Below are positions 1 through 9,357 of a stretch of 64,000 bases of DNA, piece after piece. The DNA is from Chryseobacterium gleum. GTDB taxonomy: Bacteria; Bacteroidota; Bacteroidia; Flavobacteriales_D; Crocinitomicaceae. The notes beneath the pieces were generated by a model that saw nothing but the letters and a program-made list of their open reading frames with translations, was not told the origin of the DNA and did not search any database. How positions within the stretch are numbered: the first letter of the stretch is position 1; each line of letters begins with the position of its first letter. Location of the stretch: contig CAMAXI010000001.1 of the NCBI GenBank assembly GCA_945862165.1, positions 62,001-126,000 on the forward strand. Direction: 5' to 3'. The position numbers and the translations under genes are program-made.

Positions 1-15
1 TGGATATTTAAACTT

Positions 16-759
16 ATGATAAATAAATTATTGAAAATTTCGAAAGTATTATGTGAACTAAATTTTAAATTTTTAATATTTAATTCCATAGTACGCAATC
101 AAAAGCATTCTAAAATATTAATAGCTAAAAACGTTAAAATTTCAAATTCAAATATCTTTGTGACTAAGGGGTCTACTTTATTTATTGATAAGGGTTGTAA
201 TATAAAAAATTTAAATTTATTTGTTAATGGAAATGTAAGTATTGGAAAAAATAATATTATAGATAATGGTTATTGCATATCAAAGTCGAGCATTTCAGTT
301 AACGGAACACTTATTATAGGTGATTATAATCGTATAAGATCTACAATATGGATTAGGTTTAATGGGAAATTAGTAATTGGTAGTCATAATAATATAAATG
401 AAGAATCAGAAATAAGATGTGATGAAAGTGTAACTATGGGTAGTTATAATCAAATTTCATATAAGTGTATGATTTGGGACACAAATACTCATAACATTTA
501 TTCAGATGAAAAAAGGAGAGAACTCACAGATAAGTTTTATCCTATATTTGGTTATGAATATGAAAAACCAAAAACCAAAGCTATCAAAATTGGTGATGAT
601 TGTTGGATAGGTAGAGAAGCTGCTTTATTAAAAGGAGTTGAATTAAAAAATTCTTCAATAGTAGGGTTTCGTACTACTTTGTCAAATTGTTTAATTGAAA
701 AAAATAAAATTGTAGTATCAAAAAAAGAGAACCTCGTTATGGAGAGAGAAAAAAAATAA
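16..759 (+). CDS. hexapeptide-repeat acyltransferase, polysaccharide locus
   Basis: Likely transfers an acetyl or other acyl group to a sugar of the surface polysaccharide in the cytoplasm. The 247-residue protein has left-handed beta-helix type repeats at about residues 35-140 (SIGKNNIIDNG, VIGSHNNI, TMGSYNQISYKCMIWD). A C-terminal block at about 190-235 (KIGDDCWIGREAALLKGVEL) resembles the maltose/galactoside O-acetyltransferase fold, with a possible catalytic His in the stretch WDTNTH. It is followed after 11 bases by a glycosyltransferase on the same strand. The frame is open to the window edge, so an upstream start cannot be excluded, but Met at 16 fits. Donor and acceptor cannot be read from sequence. 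Confidence 0.8.
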   Translation: MINKLLKISKVLCELNFKFLIFNSIVRNQKHSKILIAKNVKISNSNIFVTKGSTLFIDKGCNIKNLNLFVNGNVSIGKNNIIDNGYCISKSSISVNGTLIIGDYNRIRSTIWIRFNGKLVIGSHNNINEESEIRCDESVTMGSYNQISYKCMIWDTNTHNIYSDEKRRELTDKFYPIFGYEYEKPKTKAIKIGDDCWIGREAALLKGVELKNSSIVGFRTTLSNCLIEKNKIVVSKKENLVMEREKK

Positions 760-770
760 AATATTAAGAA

Positions 771-1943
771 ATGGATGTCAATAAGGAATTTGGAATTGTT
801 GCGATTGCATACAATAGAACTGAAAGTCTCAGCAGGTTGTTAGACTCTTTAATTAAAGCTGAGTATTTTGGCGAAATTATTGACTTAGTTATTAGTATTG
901 ACTATTCTGGGAATAATTCTGTTTATAATATGGCTACCGAATTTGAATGGCCATTTGGGAATAAAAGAATCATTCACCACTCTGAAAACTTAGGATTAAA
1001 GAATCATGTGTTGTTTTGTGGTAGCTTAACTAAAGAATATAAAAATATTTGTGTTTTTGAAGATGATATTTTTGTATCCCCTGCATTTTATAATTTTGCA
1101 AAACAGGCTGTTAAATTTTATGAAAAAGATGAAAGTGTTGCAGGTATTTCTTTATATACACATAGGTGGAATTATATTGCAAATAGACCGTTTACTTGTG
1201 TTTCAAATGAGTACGATGTGTTTTTAATGCAGCAAGCACAATCTTGGGGGCAAATTTGGACGCAATCAAAGTGGTGCGAATTTATTAAATGGTATGAGTT
1301 AAATAAAGACAATAATTTAGAAGAAGTTAATTTCCCTCAAGTCATTTCCAATTGGCCTAAATCATCTTGGCTGAAATATCACATGAAATATTTGGTTGAA
1401 AAAAAAAAATATTTTGTCTATCCTAAACAATCGTTAACTTCCAATTTTTCTGAAATCGGCACTCATGCAGTTGTTGTATCGAATTGTTATCAAGTTCCCC
1501 TAGAAATGGGAAATTCTAGAATATATAACCTTCAAAAAACGATAGATAATAAATACATTTATGATGTGTTTTTTGAAAATAAAATCATACATGACATATT
1601 AGGTTTTGATGAAAGTGAATTGACAATTGATTTATATGGTCAGAAGAAGTGTTTTAAGAAATTTCTTTTAACATCCAAGCAGTTAAATTTTGAAATAATT
1701 AAATCTTATGCTTTACGATTGCGGCCTCATGAACTAAATGTTATTTTAAATCTTAATGGAGAAGCTATTTTTTTATATAATACTAGTAATCGGCATTCAA
1801 ATTCCAAAAAGAAATTCTATTTACTAAACCAATTTATATATGATATAAAAAGTAGTGCAAAAAAAGATTTAATGAAGGCATCTTTTTATTTTTATTACGA
1901 AGCATTGAAAATTAAAATTAAACAGATTTTTAACAAAAAATAG
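771..1943 (+). CDS. glycosyltransferase, GT2/GT-A-like
   Basis: Probable cytoplasmic glycosyltransferase adding one sugar of the repeat unit. The N-terminus (IVAIAYNRTESLSRLLDSL) is the nucleotide-binding start of a GT-A fold. FEDD at residues 96-99 is a plausible DxD-type metal/nucleotide motif, and the segment about residues 60-165 resembles GNT-I/GT2-like enzymes that read HHSENLGLKNHV then FEDD. The C-terminal 150 residues are Lys/Tyr-rich with no recognised domain. It lies 11 bases after the preceding acyltransferase and 4 bases before the next one, so the three are probably co-transcribed. Sugar specificity is unknown. Confidence 0.82.
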   Translation: MDVNKEFGIVAIAYNRTESLSRLLDSLIKAEYFGEIIDLVISIDYSGNNSVYNMATEFEWPFGNKRIIHHSENLGLKNHVLFCGSLTKEYKNICVFEDDIFVSPAFYNFAKQAVKFYEKDESVAGISLYTHRWNYIANRPFTCVSNEYDVFLMQQAQSWGQIWTQSKWCEFIKWYELNKDNNLEEVNFPQVISNWPKSSWLKYHMKYLVEKKKYFVYPKQSLTSNFSEIGTHAVVVSNCYQVPLEMGNSRIYNLQKTIDNKYIYDVFFENKIIHDILGFDESELTIDLYGQKKCFKKFLLTSKQLNFEIIKSYALRLRPHELNVILNLNGEAIFLYNTSNRHSNSKKKFYLLNQFIYDIKSSAKKDLMKASFYFYYEALKIKIKQIFNKK

Positions 1944-1947
1944 TTGT

Positions 1948-2652
1948 ATGTCTTTTATGATTCATTTAAAACGAATTATTAGGTACCTTTCAATGGTCTT
2001 TTATTCTAAAATTATATATTTTAAATTGAGAGTAAAGATTCATCCAACGGTCTATATTTCAAAAAAGACTATTTTTGCAGGGAATAATGTAATTCATAAT
2101 AATGCGAATATTGTTAATAGTAGTTTAGGTTATGCAACTTATGTCGGCAAAAATTGTATAATGCCAAATGTTGTTCTTGGGTCATATTGTTCCATAGCTG
2201 GAAATGTTGAGGTTTTACCTTACACTCATCCTACTTCTATTCATGTTTCAACTCACCCTGCTTTTTTCTCTCTATTAAAACAAGCTGGATTTACTTTTAC
2301 AAAAAAACAATTATTTCAAGAACAATTATTTTTTGATAAAGAAAAAGGAATAAATGTAAAGATAGGAAATGATGTATGGATTGGAACAAACGTTTTAATT
2401 ATGGGGGGAATCGAAATTGGCGACGGGGCTATAGTGGCGGCAGGAACTATTTTATTAAAAAACGTACCCCCTTATGCTATAGTAGGCGGTATTCCAGCAA
2501 AAGTGATACGGTATCGTTTTAATGAAGAACAAATCAGATTTTTGACAAAAATAAAATGGTGGGAGAAAACTCCAAATTGGTTGAGTGAACATGTCGAATT
2601 ATTTTCAGACATAGAAAAATTTTGTTTTACAGTAAATATTGATAATGAATAA
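1948..2652 (+). CDS. CatB-related O-acetyltransferase
   Basis: Probable acetyl-CoA-dependent O-acetyltransferase of the xenobiotic/CatB-like hexapeptide family, acting on a polysaccharide sugar. The 234-residue protein has beta-helix repeats at about residues 35-85. The loop containing YTHPTSIHVSTHPAFFS (about 92-108) is the typical histidine-bearing active-site loop of this group. A C-terminal run (KIGNDVWIGTNVLIMGGIEIGDGAIVAAG is interrupted here only by length limits; see GNDVWIG and IGDGAIVAAG) ends in VGGIPAKVIRYRF, a strong family signature. It is the last gene before a gene-poor gap of about 420 bases. Confidence 0.85.
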   Translation: MSFMIHLKRIIRYLSMVFYSKIIYFKLRVKIHPTVYISKKTIFAGNNVIHNNANIVNSSLGYATYVGKNCIMPNVVLGSYCSIAGNVEVLPYTHPTSIHVSTHPAFFSLLKQAGFTFTKKQLFQEQLFFDKEKGINVKIGNDVWIGTNVLIMGGIEIGDGAIVAAGTILLKNVPPYAIVGGIPAKVIRYRFNEEQIRFLTKIKWWEKTPNWLSEHVELFSDIEKFCFTVNIDNE

Positions 2653-3075
2653 TAGCAGCATTATTAAAATAAAAGAATTTTTAAGTTAAAAAAAATAAAA
2701 AATGTTTGATTTTTACTTTGTTTGTAGACAGAGTTTAGTGAAGTAAAAGCATTCAATTAGATTTAATTAAAACAGTTAATATCAAAGTAGAAGCACTTAA
2801 AAAAAAAACCAAAAAGACCATAAATATCAAACTTATATTTTTAGAAAATCAAGAAAAAGAATCTAAATATTATATTTGCAATTATTAGAATAGTTCAGAA
2901 TTTTAAGTAGATATGCTAAAACTTTTGAAGGTTTTAAAACAAGAAATTTAGAAAAAATAATACCATAAACATTGGTTCTGTAAATCCAATAAATTAATTT
3001 TGATTGAACAATAAATAACCACAAAAGTACGAATATTAAAGAGTCGAATAAAAACAAATTTAGCGGTTTAAATAG
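2653..3075. other. AT-rich intergenic gap inside the polysaccharide locus
   Basis: No convincing gene is seen in this 423-base stretch. It is very AT-rich with long A runs (for example around 2797-2809). A Bacteroidota-type -7 element TATATTTG occurs at 2871-2878 on the + strand without a clear TTTG partner, and would leave a leader of about 190 bases before the polymerase gene. A hydrophobic 64-codon reading frame on the - strand is judged spurious. The gap may be a recombination scar or the relic of a lost gene, which is common in O-antigen loci; that is inference. Confidence 0.5.
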
Positions 3076-4428
3076 ATGATCATAATAATAATTTTAATTT
3101 TTACTTTGCTCTTGCTTTTTAGTAAAATTTTACTAAAAAATGAACTGTCAAAGAAAATGCTTAACATATATTTAATTTGGTGGGGATTACTTTTAGTAAT
3201 TTCAACTACAAATCCTTTTGGGATTTATCCAGTTTCTGAAAAAATTTATTTCATGTTAATTATCAGTATTTTCATGTTTACTTTCGGTTTCTTTTTTAAT
3301 AATTTAAGCAATAAAACTAAAACTTATAATCTTAATAAACATGATGTAATAAGTGAAATTTTAGGAGGATTTGAAAAAGTATCGAAAAGTAAATTGGTTT
3401 TTATATTTATGATTTTATTGATTATATTATTATTTAGGTATAATTGGATATACCAACAAAAAGTTTTAATTTTTGGAACTGAAGATACCAGAAACATGAG
3501 ATTTTATGTAGGAGATGTTTTTAAGAGTACAATAGAAATTTATTTTTACACTTTTTTTATTGAAGCTATTTCGATTTTTGTTTCACTCTATCTTTCATTT
3601 TCTTTAGCTTGGAACAGGTTTAACAGGATTTCTTGGTTATCAGTGGTTTATGTTTATTTGTATTCTTCATTTGGTGCTGGTCGTCTTTATCTTATTGAAT
3701 TAGGTTTTTATATCATATTTTTTTATATCATTAAAAAGTTATTACTAAATATTAAAGAAAATTTTGATAGTAAAGAAGTTAAAGAATTGAATAAATCGAA
3801 TCGAAAAGTTTTGGCAGTTCTAATTCCTGTTTTTTTCTTGTTATATTCATTTTCAATTTATTTATCAAATTTCAGAAGAGGTCGTTTCGACTTAACTTAT
3901 GAAAACTTTAAAGAAGGGAATACGATTTTTTTAGAACAAATTGTAATTTATTGTGTTGGCTCCTTTAGAGCTTTGGAATATGGAATTAAAATTTATAGTG
4001 ATACTATAGGGAATACTTTTGGGAGAATATCTTTTGGAGGTTTAGATGAAATTTTCGGAGTTTTAATAACCGGTTTGGGGGGGAATTACGAATATGCAAA
4101 TTTAATTTATGGTAAAAAAACAGCAACTGAAATAAATATCGGATTGGATCAAACGTACAATGCTCTATTTACTAATATATTTGGATTATATTTGGATTTT
4201 GGAATGTTAGGTGTTGTATGTATATCTTTCTTGTGGGGATTCTTGTTTAGTAAGATTATATTTTATTTTCAAAATAAAACAAATTTTTATTCTATATGTG
4301 TTGTTGTTTTTACATCAGTAGTTATCATGTTAACGGTGTTAAAATGGAAAATGCAATCACCTAGTGCGTGGATTTTTATAATAGGAGCAATAATTTTATC
4401 ACAAAACAGAAAATTGGTTAAATATTAA
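3076..4428 (+). CDS. Wzy-like O-antigen/oligosaccharide polymerase
   Basis: Multi-spanning inner-membrane protein of 450 residues that probably polymerises lipid-linked repeat units at the periplasmic face. About ten hydrophobic segments are visible (first at residues 1-16, last near 425-445). A large loop at about 255-350 carries charged residues (FRRGRFDLTYENFKEGN). That layout of many helices plus one big periplasmic loop is typical of Wzy polymerases. The call rests on topology and locus position because Wzy proteins share little sequence. The alternative is a Wzx flippase or O-antigen ligase, but the loop size favours polymerase. Confidence 0.72.
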   Translation: MIIIIILIFTLLLLFSKILLKNELSKKMLNIYLIWWGLLLVISTTNPFGIYPVSEKIYFMLIISIFMFTFGFFFNNLSNKTKTYNLNKHDVISEILGGFEKVSKSKLVFIFMILLIILLFRYNWIYQQKVLIFGTEDTRNMRFYVGDVFKSTIEIYFYTFFIEAISIFVSLYLSFSLAWNRFNRISWLSVVYVYLYSSFGAGRLYLIELGFYIIFFYIIKKLLLNIKENFDSKEVKELNKSNRKVLAVLIPVFFLLYSFSIYLSNFRRGRFDLTYENFKEGNTIFLEQIVIYCVGSFRALEYGIKIYSDTIGNTFGRISFGGLDEIFGVLITGLGGNYEYANLIYGKKTATEINIGLDQTYNALFTNIFGLYLDFGMLGVVCISFLWGFLFSKIIFYFQNKTNFYSICVVVFTSVVIMLTVLKWKMQSPSAWIFIIGAIILSQNRKLVKY

Positions 4429-4437
4429 ATAAACTTT

Positions 4438-5634
4438 ATGTTAAAAGTTATTTTTCTTACCGGACTTTTCCCTTCTCAATCTAGAAAAGAAATAGAAGCT
4501 AAAAGTATTGGGGTTATTCAATATGCTGCTGATGCTCTTCAATGGTCAATTGTTGACGGTCTAGATTATCATACAGATAAGCTAAAAATCATTAATTTAC
4601 CATATATAGGTTCTTACCCTTTGCGTTATAAAGATTTTAAAATAAAATCGTTCTTTTTTTCTCATAAATTGGGCGCTAGTGATATTAATGTTGGTTTTTT
4701 TAATCTCCCACTTTTTAAGATATATTCAAGATATTTTAATTCTAAAAGAATATTAAAGAAATTATTGCATAATAATAATGAGATTGCTTTAATTTATGCT
4801 GTTCATACTCCTTTTATTAAGGCTGCTGTAGAGCTAAAAGATAGAAACCCTTCTTTGAAAATTTGCTTAGTTGTGCCTGACCTTCCAGAATTTATGAGTG
4901 AAGATGAAGGTTTTTTATATAGATTCTTAAAAGCAAAAGAAAAAAACATTTTGAACAAATTAATTAAAAAAGTTGATTCTTTTGTATTATTAACAGATTA
5001 TATGCATAAATCTTTAAATATTGGCGATAGACCTTGGGTTAGAGTAGAAGGTATTTTCAGTGGTAAGGAGGATACTGTTGTTCTAGAAAAGGAACAATTT
5101 AAAACTATTTTATATTCGGGTACCTTAGCTAGAAGATATGGTATAATAAACTTGTTAGATGCATTTGCATTGATAAAGGATCAAGATTATCGTCTCTGGA
5201 TATGTGGAGATGGGGATGCGAAAGACGAACTGAATGAAAAAGCTAAGATTGATAATAGAATTATTAATTTTGGGCAAATTCCTCGTGAACAAGTGTTGGA
5301 ATTGCAAAAAAGAGCTACTGTATTAGTAAACCCTAGAACATCAGAAGGCGAGTTTACAAAATATTCTTTTCCTTCTAAAACTATGGAATACTTAGCATCT
5401 GGAACACCTTGTATTATGAATAAATTAAAAGGTATTCCGCAAGAATATTTTAAATTTATATTTTTTCCAGAAAATGAATCAGTATTTGAATTATCTCAAA
5501 TAATTATTGAAATTTGTAAAAAAGAACAGTCAGAATTAAATAAAATAGGAGAATTAGCTAAGCGCTTTATATTTGAAAATAAAACACCTGACAAGCAGTG
5601 TGAAAAAATATATAATATGTTAAAAAAACTTTAA
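4438..5634 (+). CDS. glycosyltransferase, GT4/GT1 family (GT-B fold)
   Basis: Probable retaining glycosyltransferase that adds a sugar to the lipid-linked repeat unit. It is 398 residues long with an N-terminal Rossmann-like half (LKVIFLTGLFPSQSRKE). The C-terminal nucleotide-sugar-binding half contains ILYSGTLARRYG (about residues 222-233), the LWICGDGDAKDEL strand, and the acidic donor-site motif around VNPRTSEGEFTKYSFPSKT then MEYLASGTP (about residues 298-325). It sits 9 bases after the polymerase gene and 2 bases before the CapE-like dehydratase. Donor and acceptor are unknown. Confidence 0.85.
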   Translation: MLKVIFLTGLFPSQSRKEIEAKSIGVIQYAADALQWSIVDGLDYHTDKLKIINLPYIGSYPLRYKDFKIKSFFFSHKLGASDINVGFFNLPLFKIYSRYFNSKRILKKLLHNNNEIALIYAVHTPFIKAAVELKDRNPSLKICLVVPDLPEFMSEDEGFLYRFLKAKEKNILNKLIKKVDSFVLLTDYMHKSLNIGDRPWVRVEGIFSGKEDTVVLEKEQFKTILYSGTLARRYGIINLLDAFALIKDQDYRLWICGDGDAKDELNEKAKIDNRIINFGQIPREQVLELQKRATVLVNPRTSEGEFTKYSFPSKTMEYLASGTPCIMNKLKGIPQEYFKFIFFPENESVFELSQIIIEICKKEQSELNKIGELAKRFIFENKTPDKQCEKIYNMLKKL

Positions 5635-5636
5635 TT

Positions 5637-6668
5637 ATGATAAAAAACAAAACCCTCCTGATAACTGGTGGTACAGGTTCTTTCGGTTCTGCGGTTCTTA
5701 ACCGCTTTTTACATACCGATCACTTTTCTGAAATACGCATTTTTTCACGAGACGAAAAAAAGCAAGACGATATGCGTAATTTGTATAAAAATGAAAAAAT
5801 TAAATACTACATAGGTGACGTAAGGGATTTTAATAGCGTAGAACCTGCAACTCGAGGAGTAGACTATATTTTTCATGCTGCCGCATTAAAACAAGTTCCA
5901 TCGTGTGAATTTTTCCCTATGCAAGCCGTAAAGACAAATGTAGAAGGTACGCAAAACGTTATTCGTGCTGCAGCTTCTAATGGTGTTAAAAAAGTTATTT
6001 GCTTGTCAACAGATAAAGCCGCCTACCCTATTAATGCTATGGGTATATCCAAAGCAATGATGGAAAAAGTAGCAATAGCTGAAGCGCGAAATTTAACAGA
6101 GACTGTAGTGTGTTTAACTCGTTATGGGAATGTGATGGCTTCACGAGGTTCTGTTATTCCGTTGTTTTTAAATCAAATTCAAAAGGGAGAGCCTATTACA
6201 ATTACAGATCCTAATATGTCTCGTTTTTTCATGTCTTTAGAAGATGCGGTTGATTTGGTTTTATTTGCTTTTGAACACGGAAATCCAGGTGACTTATTTG
6301 TTAATAAAGCTCCTGCAGGAACCATTGGGGATTTAGCACAGGCATTAATTGATTTAACAGGTAAAAATGTACCTGTAAAAATTATTGGTACTCGCCATGG
6401 TGAGAAATTATATGAAACGTTGTGTACCCGAGAAGAAATGATTAAATCAGAAGATATGGGTGATTTCTATCGAGTACCTGCTGATAATCGCGACCTAAAT
6501 TACGCAAAATATTTTTCTGAAGGTGAACAAGATATCTCTTTAATAGAAGATTACCATTCACACAATACAAATCAGAAATCTATTGAAGGACTAAAGGAAT
6601 TAATATCAAAACTTCCGCTCATACGAAAAGAAATATTTGGTGAAGATATAAATTTATCGATTTTATAA
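5637..6668 (+). CDS. capE: UDP-GlcNAc 4,6-dehydratase/5-epimerase (CapE/FnlA/WbjB-like)
   Basis: First enzyme of UDP-L-FucNAc synthesis: converts UDP-GlcNAc to a 4-keto-6-deoxy-L-arabino-hexulose intermediate. It is a 343-residue extended short-chain dehydrogenase. The NAD(P) motif is GGTGSFG at residues 11-17. STDKA is at 124-128, and the usual Tyr of YxxxK is Met135 followed by Lys139 (MGISK), as known for CapE/PglF-type dehydratases. YGNVMASRGSVIPLF is the typical substrate loop and RHGEKLYE lies near the C-terminus. It heads the cassette continued by cupin, CapF-like and CapG-like genes with gaps of 4-15 bases. The symbol is by family resemblance. Confidence 0.93.
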   Translation: MIKNKTLLITGGTGSFGSAVLNRFLHTDHFSEIRIFSRDEKKQDDMRNLYKNEKIKYYIGDVRDFNSVEPATRGVDYIFHAAALKQVPSCEFFPMQAVKTNVEGTQNVIRAAASNGVKKVICLSTDKAAYPINAMGISKAMMEKVAIAEARNLTETVVCLTRYGNVMASRGSVIPLFLNQIQKGEPITITDPNMSRFFMSLEDAVDLVLFAFEHGNPGDLFVNKAPAGTIGDLAQALIDLTGKNVPVKIIGTRHGEKLYETLCTREEMIKSEDMGDFYRVPADNRDLNYAKYFSEGEQDISLIEDYHSHNTNQKSIEGLKELISKLPLIRKEIFGEDINLSIL

Positions 6669-6672
6669 TTAA

Positions 6673-7077
6673 ATGATACCAGCAATAATCAAAGGAGATG
6701 CTTATGAAGATAGTAGAGGAAAACTAACATACAATAATGTGTTTAATGCTTCTACTGTTAAAAGAATTTACTCAATTGAAAATTATGGCTTAGATTCGGA
6801 AAGAGGTTGGCAAGGACATAAAATTGAACAACGTTGGATAATAGCAACAAATGGTTCTTTTATAATTCGTGTTATCAATATCGACTTCTTTGAAAAATCA
6901 AGTTTAGATATTCAACCTTTTGAATTTATTATTGAATCAAATAGAATGGATGTGCTACATATACCGTCAGGTTATTTAACTTCAATTAAAGCTTTAGAGT
7001 TAAATTCTAAATTACTGTTGATGTCGGACTATATGTTAAATGAAATTAACGATGAGATTAGATATCCCATTATTTAA
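6673..7077 (+). CDS. cupin, sugar 3,4-ketoisomerase-like (FdtA/WxcM-like)
   Basis: Small single-domain beta-barrel (cupin) protein of 134 residues, resembling the FdtA/QdtA/WxcM group that isomerises keto-sugar nucleotides. Visible family features are an opening like GDAYEDSRGKLTYNN, ERGWQGHKIEQRWI (about residues 44-57), where a His sits as in the active site of these cupins, and VLHIPSGYLTSIKAL (about 95-109). It lies between the CapE-like and CapF-like genes with gaps of 4 and 12 bases. It may act on the same 4-keto-6-deoxy intermediate or be an auxiliary epimerase. The reaction is inferred and unproven. Confidence 0.7.
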   Translation: MIPAIIKGDAYEDSRGKLTYNNVFNASTVKRIYSIENYGLDSERGWQGHKIEQRWIIATNGSFIIRVINIDFFEKSSLDIQPFEFIIESNRMDVLHIPSGYLTSIKALELNSKLLLMSDYMLNEINDEIRYPII

Positions 7078-7089
7078 AAATAGTATCAA

Positions 7090-8208
7090 ATGAAAAAAAT
7101 TGGAATAACTGGTCAAAATGGTTTTGTAGGTAAACATTTGTATAACACGTTAAACCTAACTCCTGATCTATATACTATTATAGAGTTTAAAAAAGATTAT
7201 TTTAATGATGAATTAAAATTAGATGCATTCGTTGTTCAATGTGATACTATAGTACATTTAGCAGCAATGAATCGTCATGAAAGCCAAGAATTTATTTATG
7301 AAACTAATATAAAATTAGTAAACCAACTAATAGATTCGTTGGAGCGTACTAATTCAAAAGCCCACATTTTATTTTCTTCAAGTTCCCAAGAAGAAAAAGA
7401 TAACTTATATGGTAAGTCTAAAAAAGAAGGTCGCGAAAAATTAGTGCAATGGGCAGAAAAATCAGGTGGAAAAGTAAATGGAATAGTAATTCCAAATGTT
7501 TTTGGACCGTTTGGAAAACCATTTTACAATTCATTTATAGCCACTTTTTGTTATCAACTAACTCATAAAGAAACTCCTTCAATTGCAGTTGATGGTGAAG
7601 TACAATTAATTTTTGTTTCAGAATTAGTAAAAGAAATAATTGAAATAATTAACAAAGAAGAACATAATGAATTCCTTATAATTAATTCTACATCAAAAGT
7701 CAAAGTGTCTGATGTGTTAAATTTGTTACAGAATTTTAAATCAAATTATTTTGAACGGGGAGAAATTCCTGCATTGAATAATACTTTTGATTTGAATTTA
7801 TTTAATACTTTTCGATCGTATATCGATCACACGAACTTTTTCCCAGTTAAATTTACACAACACATAGACCCAAGAGGCGCATTTGTAGAAGTGATACGAC
7901 TTGGGATTGGTGGACAAGTTTCTTTTTCAACTACCGTACCAGGAATAACTAGAGGGAATCATTTTCATACGCGTAAAATAGAACGATTCTCAGTGATTAA
8001 AGGAAAGGCATTAATTCAATTACGGAAAATAGACAGTGATGAAGTAATAGATTTATTTTTAGATGGATCTGAGCCAGCATATGTTGATATGCCTATTTGG
8101 TACACGCATAACATTAAAAACATTGGTGAGGAAGAATTATATACTATATTTTGGATTAATGAGTTTTATAATCCAGAAGATGCAGATACTTATTTTGTAG
8201 AAGTTTAA
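7090..8208 (+). CDS. capF: UDP-2-acetamido-2,6-dideoxy-hexulose reductase (CapF/FnlB/WbjC-like)
   Basis: Second enzyme of UDP-L-FucNAc synthesis, a bifunctional protein of 372 residues. The N-terminal short-chain-dehydrogenase domain (GQNGFVG at residues 8-14, YGKSKKEGRE around 111-120) performs C4 reduction. The C-terminal cupin domain (about 245-372; RGNHFHTRKIERFSVIKG holds the metal-binding histidines, then YTHNIKNIG) performs C3 epimerisation in the S. aureus homologue. This two-domain layout is diagnostic for CapF. It is flanked by the CapE-like/cupin genes and the CapG-like epimerase. Confidence 0.93.
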   Translation: MKKIGITGQNGFVGKHLYNTLNLTPDLYTIIEFKKDYFNDELKLDAFVVQCDTIVHLAAMNRHESQEFIYETNIKLVNQLIDSLERTNSKAHILFSSSSQEEKDNLYGKSKKEGREKLVQWAEKSGGKVNGIVIPNVFGPFGKPFYNSFIATFCYQLTHKETPSIAVDGEVQLIFVSELVKEIIEIINKEEHNEFLIINSTSKVKVSDVLNLLQNFKSNYFERGEIPALNNTFDLNLFNTFRSYIDHTNFFPVKFTQHIDPRGAFVEVIRLGIGGQVSFSTTVPGITRGNHFHTRKIERFSVIKGKALIQLRKIDSDEVIDLFLDGSEPAYVDMPIWYTHNIKNIGEEELYTIFWINEFYNPEDADTYFVEV

Positions 8209-8223
8209 ATCAAATGTAATAAA

Positions 8224-9357
8224 ATGAAAAAATTAAAAGTAATGACGGTTGTTGGAACCCGTCCAGAAATAATAAGGTTATCCTGTGTTCTAAAAGCATT
8301 AGATGCATCAGAAGCAATAGAACATATAATTGTTCATACAGGTCAGAATTATGATTATGAATTAAATCAAATATTTTTTGAAGATTTAGAATTACGTAAA
8401 CCAGACTTTTTTCTTGATGCTGCAGGTAAAACTGCTACGGAAACAATTGGGAATATATTGATAAAAATCGATCCTTTATTGGAAGATTTAAAGCCAGATG
8501 CTTTTTTGGTCTTGGGAGATACCAATTCGTGTTTGTGTGCGATACCTGCAAAAAAACGTCAAATTCCTATTTTTCACATGGAAGCTGGTAATAGATGTTT
8601 TGATCAACGAGTTCCGGAAGAAACTAATCGCAAAATTGTTGACCATATTTCTGATATCAATTTAACTTATAGTGATATTGCAAGAGAATATTTATTGCGT
8701 GAAGGCTTATCTGCAGATAGAGTGATTAAAACAGGTTCACCCATGTTTGAGGTGTTAAACCATTATTTACCAAAAATTGAAGCTTCTAATGTCCTAGAAA
8801 AATTACAACTAGTGGAAGGTGAGTTTTTTGTTGTTTCTTCGCATAGAGAGGAAAATATAAATTCTGAAAAGAATTTTAGGGGATTAATAGAAAGTTTGAA
8901 TGCAATTGCAGAAGAATATAAAATGCCTATCATTGTTTCTACACATCCCCGAACACGTAACATGATTGAAAAAATGAAACTTGAGGTGAATGAAAAAGTT
9001 CAATTTTTAAAACCTTTAGGCTTTCATGATTATAATGCGCTACAGATGCGTTCATTTGCTGTATTATCAGACAGTGGTACTATCTCTGAAGAATCATCTA
9101 TTTTGAATTTTAGGGCTTTAAATATCAGACAAGCTCACGAAAGACCTGAAGCTATGGAAGAAGCTTCTGTTATGATGGTTGGTTTAAGTCCAGAAAGAAT
9201 TATGCAAGGTTTAACTGAACTTCAAACTCAAAAAATTGGTATAGAACGAAATTTCAGACCGGTATCAGATTATTCGATGCCAAATGTATCTGAAAAAATT
9301 ACAAGAATAATAATTAGTTATACAGATTATATCAATCGCGTTATTTGGAGCAAGTAA
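8224..9357 (+). CDS. capG: non-hydrolysing UDP-N-acetylglucosamine-type 2-epimerase (CapG/FnlC/WbjD-like)
   Basis: Third enzyme of UDP-L-FucNAc synthesis, inverting C2 to give UDP-N-acetyl-L-fucosamine. The 377-residue protein has family landmarks TVVGTRPEIIRL (about residues 9-20), HTGQNYDYEL (about 39-48), HMEAGNRCFDQRVPEETNRK (about 119-138), SSHREENI (about 205-212) and LSDSGTISEES (about 281-291). It is a WecB-like two-domain GT-B fold. WecB itself would be the alternative, but its place directly after the CapE- and CapF-like genes argues for the FucNAc pathway. The stop codon abuts the start of the next glycosyltransferase. Confidence 0.92.
   Translation: MKKLKVMTVVGTRPEIIRLSCVLKALDASEAIEHIIVHTGQNYDYELNQIFFEDLELRKPDFFLDAAGKTATETIGNILIKIDPLLEDLKPDAFLVLGDTNSCLCAIPAKKRQIPIFHMEAGNRCFDQRVPEETNRKIVDHISDINLTYSDIAREYLLREGLSADRVIKTGSPMFEVLNHYLPKIEASNVLEKLQLVEGEFFVVSSHREENINSEKNFRGLIESLNAIAEEYKMPIIVSTHPRTRNMIEKMKLEVNEKVQFLKPLGFHDYNALQMRSFAVLSDSGTISEESSILNFRALNIRQAHERPEAMEEASVMMVGLSPERIMQGLTELQTQKIGIERNFRPVSDYSMPNVSEKITRIIISYTDYINRVIWSK

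Noticed and set aside
2863-3057. 64-codon hydrophobic reading frame on the - strand in the polysaccharide gap
   Set aside because: Composition is what AT-rich DNA gives by chance; a TACTTTTG element on the - strand lies inside it, not before it; no neighbour on that strand.
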